From Coniferiporia sulphurascens (Eukaryota; Basidiomycota; Agaricomycetes; Hymenochaetales; Hymenochaetaceae), in the NCBI GenBank assembly GCA_002794785.1, contig NBBA01000003.1, positions 1,364,001 through 1,428,000 on the forward strand: a stretch of 64,000 bases of DNA, read 5' to 3'. The notes beneath the pieces are model-generated. The model saw only the letters and a list, made by a program, of their open reading frames with translations, made no database searches and was not told where the DNA came from. This document shows, one piece after another, positions 11,348 to 21,785 of the stretch (its first letter is position 1; each line of letters starts with the position of its first letter). The translations under genes and the position numbers were made by a program.

Positions 11348-13751
11348 CTTCGAGCCGTAAGAAAGAAAGAAAGAAAAAACCATTAATGCTCCAGTACATT
11401 CAGTGCACTACTTCCTGATCAAAATTGTACTTCAAGTTTCATGATCTCTCCCTCTTCCTCTCCGTCTCCCTTAGCCCCTTCCTCTCCCCGTTTCACCGAC
11501 TCTCCTTTCACGGCCCTTTCACAATCTGATTTACGACCCTTTTTATTGCGTGCATTTTCACTTTATTAGATCTTTTATTATTACACTGACTGTGTCTTGG
11601 GTTACGATATTCCCTTCTGTCGGTGTTATGTACGCGCGCTTTCAAGTTCGATTTGGATTTGGATTACTTACTATTCCCCATCGCACTACTACGTACTCGT
11701 ACACCCACACGTATCTCATATACTCTATTTACCATCGTTGTTGAAGAAGAACTTGAACTTTCAAACTTCGCGGCGCGCTGGAGCTTGGAAGTTGGCGTAG
11801 ACTCGGATTAGAGCTTACGTATACAGTATATACATGTATTATATCCTTAAGGTCTATTCTCTACCTTAATAGCAGAACCGGAATCAGAGGCCTAGGGGGA
11901 GCATACACGATATCGTGGAGACGAATTCTGTCGTCATTCGGAAAGATCACGGCCGAGCTCTATTCGCGAGAAAGCATACTGTATGCACACGTATGTATGT
12001 GTGTAACATTAGCATTAGCATTAATGAGTACATGTATAGTTCAAGTTGCAAGTAAGTTAAGTGGCCAGTGGCCCACGACCCCTGACCCGTGTTTTACCTC
12101 TCGCGCACCTCGAACCTCCGGGCGCGTTTTTCCAGCGTGCGACGCGCACGGTAGTCCCATTCCAGATCTATTCGGAAAAGGGGTAAAAGTAAGTACTAGT
12201 ATCAATCGATGCATGCCAGTCGATCGGGTTCGATATTGAATCCAAGGACGAGGACGACGTCAGCGTGCGCGCGGAGTATTATTTTTCCGACAGGGGGGTT
12301 TATTTATTGCTGGACGTTGGGGTTGTGCGGGCGCTGGAGAAGCCATGACTATGATTCTTAGGATGTCGCTGTCGTTTTAATTGGCAGGCTTCGGGCTTCG
12401 GGCTCCGGGCTGCAGATGCGCAGTTGAAGAGCGTAAGAAAGCGCAAGAGAACAGAGCTGAGCTAGGTGTTTATGGAAAGTACTTATATATAAATGTACGT
12501 GTACTTTGTTCGGGAGTCGGATGCTCTGAGGCGCGTAAGGTTAGAGATAGCGTTTGAGATGCGGGATATGGAAGGAGCAAGTAGACAGGATGTGGCTAAA
12601 ATGCGGTATTCGATCTGTGGCGTCTGCCACGGCGCGCGGACTCGGACTCGGAGGAGAAGCGAATACGTACGGTGGCGCGCGGGTTCAAGTTGTGTTAGGG
12701 CGGTCGCACATAGGAGATGGCGCGGAGGAGAAAAGAGAAATAGTGGGTATCGTAATTCTTCCAGGCAGAGACGTGCGGGGCATTGGTGTTATTGTAGGTG
12801 CTGACCGAAGACGAAAAGAAAGCGCCGAGTACCTAATAACACGCACTTGACCCCGCGAGGCGACTTAGCGGTAATCCGGCCGAGAAGGGGTAATTGCGCA
12901 CGCCTCCGCTGTACTCGGAAGGGAAGCATGAGGCATGGCGTCAGTTTAGCACTTGTGCGGGGGTCCTATTCAAATCCTCGCCGTAGCTGTGCAAATACAC
13001 GGACAGTCTCGCCCGAAGGGACATACGCAATTCATTTGTGCAAAATAAGTTGGGTTAGGCAGGGGGAGCGTGATCCGCGTGCGGATGGGTTTACTCGTTC
13101 CTCGAGCAAAGGTTTTTTCGTCTTCTCACCCTCCAAGAAAGCGGTCATAAGCAGAAGAAGAAGAAGAAGAAGGCGGTTGTAGTCGTATATTTGAAACTTA
13201 CGACATACGACGAAGCCGAAAGCGGCAGGTCGTGGCGGTGGCGGCAAGGGCCGCGGGAAAATGAAGAAGGCATAGCGTCGATCGAGATCTAATCTCCATC
13301 CCTAAGCGGAAATATAAGCTCTCCTCAGGGCGCATCGTCTTGGCCCTCAGCCTTTATAAAATGGCCTGAGCGAAGGGAACTAAGTAAGTAAATGTTAGAA
13401 AGTGCACGGTTGATTCTTTTGGCTGTGCTGCAGCGTTTCGTGGCGTCGCGGGTTGAATTGGACAAGCCAAGGTTCCTGATTGATCTTGGCATTCGTGGCC
13501 ATGCCCGTGATTACGTACGCGAAATAAGCCCATGGTCCGCAAGTCCCATTCGGCGCACGCTAACACGCCGGCACACGCTCCTACGGTCTCTACAAGCCGC
13601 ACTCTAGAAATAATGCAAATCACGCCCACTTTTCGGCCTTGCCACCATCTCTCCCCTTCCCCTTTCCCTCCTCCCCTCTCCTTCCAGTCGACGCTGTCGA
13701 CATTCCGCTCATTCCCTTTGTCCCTGCCCCTTCCCCACCCGCCAGTCCCGC
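11348..13751. other. 2.4 kb gene-poor interval
   Basis: The longest stretch without a gene. A gaaa microsatellite (11361-11379) follows the GPCR stop, and an (aga)n run lies at 13153-13172. TATA-like elements occur at 13313-13317 and 13354-13360, about 400 bp upstream of the copper radical oxidase ATG, followed by a pyrimidine-rich leader at 13640-13750 typical of highly expressed fungal genes. Open frames here are short, conflict with each other and show no motifs. A tRNA-like B box at about 12969-12979 was examined and rejected. Confidence 0.45.
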
Positions 13752-16262
13752 ATGGTCTTCGTCAACGCCCGCCCGAGCAGTTCATCGCTCGTCGCGTGCC
13801 TCGCTGCCGCCACATCGGCATGGGCGCAATCCTCAACCCAGTCTGCACCCGGCCAGCCTCAGCGTACAGGAACAGTCAACACTTTCGAGCTCGTGGGGAA
13901 CTCGATAGTTAGCGCTCAGCAGGTGCGTCTCCTTCCTGTCCCTTTTCGGTCGAGCTACACGCTGATGCTGTCTGCTAGATGTTCCTTGGCACCCTGAACA
14001 AGGTCTATATTGTTGACAAGACGGAGAACAACCCTACACAGATCAATGGTCATCCTGCTTGGGCTGCAGGTGCGCTACCAATTCCATCTCGCGTTGAAAG
14101 TACTTATACGCCTTCAGAGTATAACGTTAATGATGACACGGGACGAGCTATGGATGCTGTCACCAATTCCTTTTGTGCTGTAAGTACTCCCTAAACCTTC
14201 TTCCGTATCAAATTGACTCCCTCCCAGGGAGGAGCGGTACTAGGCAACGGTACCTGGGTAAATGCTGGAGGAAATCAGGCTGTAACATGGGGTGGTACGT
14301 AAACCTGCGGACGGTCGTTGTTCGTGGGCTAATTCGTACATATGTGAATAGGTCTTACAGCCAATAGCCAAACTGGTGGTGCACCTTATGATGATCCAGA
14401 TGGTGGACAGTCTCTTCGGTGGGAGTTTTCCCGCAAATTTAGACTAGCGTGTTCTTATTTTATTTTCTACTTTGTGTGCAGGCTTCTTGACCCCTGCGAC
14501 GACGAAACTTGTAACTGGATCGTCCATAGCGATAATGCAATGACTACGCGGCGGTGGTATCCTTCTGTGTAAGTTGAGACGTATCTGTGCACATACAACG
14601 TGAGGTAGTTATATATTTTTTTTGACAGGGAAACTCTGGAGGATGGTAGCGTTTTCATTGTAAGTTTTAGTTATAGTATCTTCCATTCCGGCTGTACTCA
14701 CTGTATCGTCTTAGATTGGTGGGGACCTCTGGGGCGGCTTTGTTAACAGCGAAGGTAATAATAACCCGACGTACGAGTTCTTCCCTTCACGGGGAGATCC
14801 AATTACCTCGTCGCTTCTCGAGACCACGCTGCCGGCCAACCTTTATCCTATCACCTTCCTCCTGCCATCCGGAAAACTTTTGATTCAATTAAATTGGGCA
14901 ACTGCTCTTCTTGATTACAATAGCGGCGAATTGACGACGTTGGATGATGTTCCGGATGCGGTACGTACGTACCCTGCGAGCGCAGGCACGGCTATGCTCC
15001 CCCTTACTCCGGCAAATAACTGGACGGCGACGATTACATTCTGTGGAGGGACAAATCTCCAACCAGACCAGTAAGTCGACGTCTTATGCCATGATTAGTA
15101 TTCGACAATAACAGGGTATATCCAGATGGGTAACAAACTGGAATATTGCGGAGTTTGCTGCTTCAAGTTCATGTGTGAAACTCACGCCAGACCAGTCGAG
15201 CTCATACGTCCAAGAAGACCCACTCCCGGAGGGACGCTCTATGGTCAGCATGGTCTTACTCCCCGACGGCAAGATTCTTGGCCTGAATGGCGCCAACACC
15301 GGTTTGTTTTCTTTAATTTTCTGCACTTTCTTTAAACTAAATAATCGGGACTGAAGGTGTGGCTGGCTATGGTAACGATTCATGGGCTATTGGACAGTCT
15401 TACGCCGATAACCCGGTTACGAAGCCTGCTATCTACGACCCGAGCGCACCGGCAGGGTCACGCTGGACGGAGGACGGACTTTCCAACAGCACCATTCCGC
15501 GCATGTACCATTCCACTGCGACCCTGTTGCCTGACGGTTCCGTTCTCGTCTCTGGCTCCAATCCGAATGCGGATTACACCGTTGGGCCAGGAGTGACGTA
15601 CCCAACCGAGTACCGAGTCGAGCGGTTCTATCCTTCGTACTTCAATGAGCGACGGCCGCAGCCACAGGGTCTGCCGAGTACGATCAGTTACGGCGGCCCG
15701 TACGTCAATGTGACTTTGTCGAGTGACGATCTGTTTGGGGATGTGAATAACGTAAAGAACGCCACGGCCGTACTGATTCGCACGGGCTTCTCGACGCATG
15801 CGCTCAGCATGGGCCAGCGCTTCGTGCAACTCAACAACACTTATACTGGAAACGCTGATGGAAGTGCAGTGATGCATGTGAGTCAGATGCCACCAAATCC
15901 CGCGGTGTTGGCGCCCGGACCTGCATGTAAGCCAATAAACTTGGACGTGTTGTACATCTACGGCGCTGATATTCGGCTGGATCTTTTTTCTTCTTCCAGT
16001 GATGTTCATCGTCGTCAACGGCGTTCCTTCTGTTGCCGTGCAGGTGATGGTCGGTTCCGGTCAAATCGAGACGCAGAACACTGTTGCGGTGGTTGACCTT
16101 CCGCAGGCAACCATCACGACTAATTCGTCGACTAACTCTACCAGTAGCCCTGACAAGAATTCAAACACGAAGCAGAGCGGTGCGCTCTCTGCTCAACAGA
16201 TCACGATTTTCTTGCATTGGATCCTGCCCGCGTTCGCGTTATGCTTCTACTTATTGCCCTGA
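13752..16262 (+). CDS. copper radical oxidase (glyoxal oxidase family, AA5_1), GPI-anchored
   Basis: Extracellular enzyme that oxidises aldehydes or alcohols and makes H2O2, which feeds peroxidases in lignin decay. Eleven exons (13752-13922, 13979-14069, 14118-14179, 14228-14294, 14352-14418, 14482-14568, 14629-14659, 14715-15070, 15126-15301, 15357-15926, 16000-16262) give 646 residues. A signal peptide ends near residue 26 (AWA|Q). The Cu-radical site is complete: Cys107 in 'NSFCAGG' and Tyr179 in 'RRWYPS' (the thioether pair), Tyr420-His421 in 'PRMYHST' and His517 in 'THALSMGQR'. The repeating beta-propeller blades and C-terminal DUF1929-like fold are visible. The end is Ser/Thr-rich plus a hydrophobic 'LHWILPAFALCFYLLP', a GPI signal. 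Exact substrate cannot be told from sequence. Confidence 0.93.
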
Positions 16263-17271
16263 TCCTGATCCTCAATCTCAACCTCACGCCACGCACTTTC
16301 TTCTCTCGGACTGAACTGACTTTTTTTTGCATGAGACATTATATTGGACTTTATATTACCATCTGAATTCGCCCCCTTTTTTTCCCTGCTTCTGCACGCT
16401 ATTTTGGTCCATGGTTTCCCCCCCTGCCATGCGCTTCGCTGCCAACGCCTCTGTTTCCCCTGATGCCTTGTTGTCTTCTCCAATTCCTATCATCTTTTTA
16501 AGGACTCGGGTACCTCGATCAGGTTTGGACTGCTACTAGTAATACCTCTTTTGACCCTATATCCATATCCATATCCCGGGACTCTCATTATTTTGTTTAT
16601 AGACCCCGTCCGGGGTACTCGGTGTAGATACGCTAGCGCTAGCTCACGGTATATAAGTACGTTACAGTAATTGACACCTTGTTCACTGTGATTCTCTCCC
16701 GATGGGCAAGTGGAAAGAGCACTTAGTATTCGGTGATGCTATTTTGTGGATCCGCGCGGGAAACCAATATATTAATTGGCCGGGGTTTTGGGTGGATGGT
16801 TGATTGTACATGTGGATCCAGCCTTGGGATTTGCGCTTTGTGCTTTTTGTTATGTACTAATTCTACCGAGCCAGGACACGGGGTCGGTGAGCGAGGTTAG
16901 GAAGTCCGAGACTTGGTTCACTTCCGGTTCTCCCCGGCTGTCTACTCGGGGGAGGCAGGGAGAAATTCGAAGTTCTGGTTTCTGGTTCTTGCGCGTTATT
17001 AAATGTAAATAATCAATGTTAAGGGCCAATCTTTTTTTTGTCGGCTCGTTGCTTCCAGACTCGGATCTGTTGGACTGCATACAGTTTCGGGCCACCGTGC
17101 CAAGGAGTGAATGTTGCAAGCGAGCTGATTTTAATTTGATTCCGCGTATTATTGGTCGTGCGTGCGTGACGCGCAAGCACGTGCGAAGCGCACCTGGACG
17201 CTAAATTTAGCATAGACTACGCCCTCAAGCCACTGGCAGTTACGGTACTGGCAGACCTGCCTTCATCAGAT
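16263..17271. other. 1.0 kb intergenic region
   Basis: Between the copper radical oxidase and the kinase-like gene, both on the plus strand. A pyrimidine-rich 3' region comes first, then AT-rich sequence with TATA-like 'tatataag' near 16651. No open frame with recognisable content. Confidence 0.45.
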
Positions 17272-18659
17272 ATGTATCCCCCAAGACCCTCGCGCTCGAC
17301 CACCTCCTCGTCTGCGGCATCCGTGGCTGCAACTCCCCTCGTCCGCACCCCGCGAAGCGGCACTCCTACTCCGAGCCAGATCATGCAGCCCGTCGCCTCG
17401 TTGAACGTGAAGAGGGTCACCCTCACGAGCAAGAAGAACTGGTGGATGGGTGCGTAAATTACTTGCTACACTTCGTCTTCTTTTCATACGCTGACGCTGA
17501 CGTTGATGGGTGTGCGCGGCGTGCAGTCGAGATGGACGAAGAGGAGGATCAGAAACCGAACACCACGACGAACTCGTTCTCTTCCTCAGAAGAGACCGCG
17601 GTCGTCCACGAATCCCATACTGCCATTTCCCAACCATACGCAGACGTCGATCCAGGCAGCCGTTCGCCAACGCCCTCCCCTCAAACCTCGCCGCATGTAT
17701 TCCACCCACCCGATCGCCACCCATCGGTGATCTTCTCATTTCCAACGCCCACCGCGTACGCCGCACCGCCGAACTCGACTATGCACTTGATGCCCTTCGC
17801 GACGGGCTCGACGTCTGAGCTCTTCAAGTGCGTAGTGAAGAAGCCAGAGGTTGTCCAGCTCGAGATTAATGGCGAGCTCCAGACGAACGCGTCCGATGTG
17901 ACGATGCAGTTCCTCGCTGAGCTGCGCGTGTATACTACCGTTGGGAGACACAGGAACATCGTCGGCTTCCTCGGATGCCTCGAGGGCGTCGGCATGGTCC
18001 TCGAGTTCGTCGACGGCCAGACCCTACTCGACGTCGTCCGCGCCCGCCCGCCGCTCACGCAGGATAGGAAAATCGACCTGCATAACCAGCTGCTCGACGG
18101 CCTCACGCACCTCCACGCGCACGGACTCAGCCATGGCGACCTCTCGCTGCTGAACGTGTACGTCACGTCGACGGATACAGTCAAGATCATCGACTTTGGT
18201 CGCTCCGTCGCTGCGGACTCGGCGTACGACCCTCCCGACGCTGTGCCCGCCGACCCGTTCGCGTTCCTTGCGCGCGCGAACTCGAGGACGCATCATAACC
18301 GCGGCGCGTATACGTACCCGCTCGCCTCGGGCGGGGCGAAGCGCCGGAAGGTCGAGCAGATCCACCTCGGGACGCGGCCGTTCACGGCGCCGGAGATACT
18401 GCGTGGGGAATGCATCGACGCGCGGCTCGCAGATGCGTACAGCTTCGGCGTGATCCTCGTCTGCATAGATCAATGCGTGCTCGTCGATTGTGACCCGGAG
18501 TTGCAGGCTCAGGACGTCGTGCCCGAGCATTTTCCCAGCGGCTGTAGCGGTGTTTTCGCGGACCGGATCGCGTGGTATCTGCAGCGGTATGACCGGCGGC
18601 GGCGGCTCTCGACGGAAGATTTCATTGCGGTGAAGAGGTGGTGGGACGACGAGGATTGA
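17272..18659 (+). CDS. degenerate protein kinase-like protein
   Basis: Exons 17272-17449 and 17527-18659 give 436 residues. Residues 1-150 are Ser/Thr/Pro-rich and disordered. A kinase fold begins at about 155. The region where the VAIK lysine should lie reads 'PEVVQLEINGE' with no clear lysine, and no glycine-rich loop is recognisable. The C-lobe is better kept: 'HGDLSLLN' at 262-269 (His-Gly-Asp in place of His-Arg-Asp, metal-binding Asn present, the usual Lys replaced by Ser), then 'DFG' at 282-284 and 'RPFTAPEIL' (APE motif). Catalytic Asp264 and the DFG Asp remain. It could be a weak kinase with atypical nucleotide binding or a pseudokinase. The intron joins in frame (g|tc, Val60). Substrate and pathway unknown. 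Confidence 0.75.
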
Positions 18660-19235
18660 TTTGGGTTTGTGGTTGCTAACTTCATTCGTGTCCTTGCGCT
18701 ATTTTTTTCTCCCTCTCTCTCCTTCCCTCTGGACACCTCAGTTACGACCGGCAGACGAGCGGGGCCCGGGGCTTTCGACGAAACGAAAGTATACCCACGT
18801 TCATGCCTCTCTCCATTCCTTCACACGCACTTTTACGAACATTCATGCATCACTCTATTTGTATTAGCAATTTCTTGTGTTTCCCTCTCAACGGCCCCCC
18901 GTCGCATGCATACCCAAAAGCTTACTCGCTCCCCTTCTTCCCTTCTCTTCTTTTCTCTTCTCTTTCTTTTTTCATTCTTCATCAGTGACAAACGAAATGT
19001 ATTGTAGCCCTCAACTGATAACCCGCTCGCTTTAAATATATATGTATTAAGCCCAGCCGAGTCAGTCTAGAAACGAAGACGCGAAAAAAAAGTCCAGAAT
19101 GCCGTGACGCAAGAAGATCAAATCAGGGATTCGCCATACCACAACGCGCACGTCCGAGTATTAAGGAAGTGGGAGGGGGAGGGGCAACTTTTCCACAGTC
19201 GGCCAGTCAGGCTACTCAATTATACTCTAAGCCGA
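18660..19235. other. 576 bp convergent intergenic region
   Basis: Between the 3' ends of the kinase-like gene (+) and the GPI-anchored cupredoxin gene (-). It is pyrimidine-rich at 18700-18990, and AT-rich 'ttaaatatatatg' at 19032-19044 could serve as a 3'-end signal. No gene seen. Confidence 0.45.
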
Positions 19236-20164
19236 TCAGAGGAGCGCAGCTCCGAGAAGGGCGAGAAGCGCACTGCCTGCGCCTCCGAGACCCACGGTGA
19301 GCTTCTGTGCGGGGCTCTTGGTAGAAGTGGCCGCAGCGGCGCCGGAGCTGGTTCCGGTGGACGAGCCGGCGGGTGACGTCGCTGACACAACGGGTGCGGA
19401 GCTAACGATGGAGGCAGACGCAAGTGCGTTGATACCGGACAACTGCACGGCCGTGATGGAAGGCTGGTGAAGCAGAATTAATATTCAGACGCGACGGCGG
19501 AGTCAGATAGTTAGTGGTCACTTACGGAGACTGTTGCAGCCGCGGCGCCGGCAGAGAACGAGCTTATGGATACCTCAGAAGGCGCGTTGATGGAACTGTG
19601 CACAAAAATAGCGTCAGAGAACGATGTCGTGCGATATATTAATTTTTTTTCAGGGCGGTGGAGGAAAGATGGAGCTAGTGTCAATGAAAAAAGGTACGCA
19701 CCCAACCATGCCCTTTTCACAGTGAATAAGAGGTTGAGACTGTGCGCAGAAGAACCAGATCGCTGCGAAATGCTGCCTGAGCTTTCAATCTTGGTGCGCA
19801 TAGAAATGGAACTTACGAGCTGAGCCGTTGGTGATCGTAAGGTCCCAAGACGTGTTGGCCGCGGTGGAGAAGCCACTGTTGAAGCCGCCGGAGAGCGGGG
19901 TACAGGGGTCGGCGAGGGACGACTGGGTGACACTGTGGGCACTGTAGAAACGGACCGCCAGTATGAGTCAAGGGTTCACCAAGGACATGACTAAAAGGAG
20001 GAAAAGACGTACGCTGCGTCAAAGACGAAAGTGATCACGTCGTTGGTGGACGCATTGATGGCGTTGGGCGTGAAGGTCAACCCCCCTTCGGCGACCTGAA
20101 TGATAGTGTTCGCGGCAGCTACGAAGGCCGGGAGAGCAGAGAGGAGGACGGCAGTGTAAATCAT
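19236..20164 (-). CDS. GPI-anchored cupredoxin (plastocyanin-like) protein
   Basis: Small secreted blue-copper-type protein. Five exons read on the minus strand (20164-20013, 19941-19817, 19762-19702, 19595-19526, 19463-19236) give 211 residues. The signal peptide is residues 1-18 or so ('LLSALPAFVAAA'). The cupredoxin domain keeps a full type 1 copper ligand set: His53 ('AAHSVTQSS'), Cys98 ('WFFCAQ'), His106 and Met111 ('LIHCEKGM'). Cys64 and Cys107 can form the usual disulfide. After the domain comes a Ser/Ala/Thr-rich stalk and a hydrophobic end ('AGSALLALLGAALL'), a GPI attachment signal. Family members are abundant in basidiomycetes; electron transfer or copper binding at the wall is inferred. 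Convergent with the kinase-like gene. Confidence 0.9.
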
Positions 20165-21785
20165 TTTGGGAGGTCGTCGACAAAAGTCCGTAAGAGGAGG
20201 CAAGTAAAAAGTGGGCGCGGGGAGTGAAGTGAGGGTAGGTGACCTTGGGGATTGGAGTGAGGCATTTGTAGGTTTGGATGAAACAAGGCGTCTAACGCGC
20301 GCAGTGAGAAAAGGGCTCAAATCAAACGTACATAAGCAATTGGAAACGGTATGTTTCCTTAGAAGCGGTTCAACGAACCTGCATGCGATGAGATGCTGAT
20401 GAGTGCGTGTGAACGCCGACGCTATTTTTTCCCTTCATCTCCCGCATCTGTACGGTTGCAAGGTGACAAAATGCAGTGGATGTCGGGAGCGCTGATGAAA
20501 TGCACATGACAGTAGGGCGCTTGCCTACTAGTACGCCTCTGATTCGATCGGAAGGGCGACACGCCCGCCTTGTCCCCGCAGTCGTATTAAATTGATTGCA
20601 TCACAGGGCTGATTGTGCTAGTGAGACCGATACACACCGCACCATTGGCAGACCAGCAGGCGAGCGGGCGCTGAGGACAGGACGGCAGAGACGATGAGAA
20701 AGCAAGAGCCGAGGTGAACAGGCTATTAACCTTGAACGTTCGGCCGCCACCCTTCTGGAAGCAGCCGACGATCGGCGCACGGCTGTATTCGTCTCCATTT
20801 TTAGGCCGGTCGACCGTGAGAAACGCCGGGAGAAGGCCACTTGGTTGCTTGATCACCAGCTGCGCGCAGTAAAGTCCTTGGCTTCTGGTATACCAAGTGC
20901 ACTGGCCACCACCATGACTACGCAATTCATCTAGAACCTTGTCTCAACCCAGTTTAATGGCAGGACCTACTGAAGGTGGCCATATCCGAACTGTTCATCC
21001 GCCGCTTGCCTCCATCTACCACACATGATATCAGGCGTACGGCAGGCGCATGGGAGCCGAGCGTCTCGAATCACCGAGATGTACATAATCCCTGGATATG
21101 ATAGATGTCTCCGTCAGCCTAGACCGTAACATGATGGTATATGACCCGAATATACGGACCTTACAGTATAAATAGTTTTTTTAGAGCCGCACCGCTCGCG
21201 CTCCCGACTCCCTACGAAGTTTAATCGTACGGTGTGCAAGTCGGTACAGAACTCCTCAGTCATGCCCTTGGGTGGTGGCATGCCGGCTTTTGCCCTCAAG
21301 AAGTTCAGAGGGACCTTGCATAGTTATATGGCCGAGGGCCGCCGACGTGGGATTCACGACACCAGCGCTGTTGCAGGCAATTGGCCTCCGTATTAATACA
21401 TTCGGGTGCCTTTGAGGCGCCCGAGCCGTACGTTGAACACATTGCGAAGCAAGAGCCGCGATCGAGGAAAACGCTGGTCTCTCACCCCTCGATTAGAAGA
21501 CGCGACTTTCCGCTTTTCGGATAACAGCCGACAAACGGCCACGTGATATATTTTCAAAATCTTCTTATAGGGCAAGTAGTAGGGCTAGGGTTACGCTCAT
21601 TAATATTGGTAATAAGCTCACCAAGTAGGGATATACACCTGCCCCATACGGGTTGTGCATGTATGATTCACTTGCGGTCGCGGTCAGCTTCGTGGTCGAC
21701 TGGCTTGCGCCTCGTTCCCTGCTTCATACTGGAAATATATCTGTCGACTCTTGAGGCGTCTTAAAATCGGGGACAAGTTTCTTTG
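20165..21785. other. 1.6 kb intergenic region with one coding-like island
   Basis: Divergent region between the GPI-anchored cupredoxin (-) and the Sqs1-like gene (+). A 112-codon minus-strand frame at 20587-20925 has coding-like codon use and five cysteines ('QCTWYT', 'LYCAQL', 'VGCFQK', 'LACWS', 'AVCIG'). A 60-nt in-frame candidate intron (gttaat...cctcag) would shorten it to about 92 residues. I do not recognise it and cannot define a 5' exon, so it is not called as a gene. The rest, including 20926-21785, shows only short frames. Confidence 0.4.

Noticed and set aside
12920..13000. tRNA-like sequence with A-box-like 'tggcgtcag' and B-box-like 'attcaaatcc'
   Set aside because: The T-stem and D-stem do not pair and no acceptor stem closes; chance similarity.
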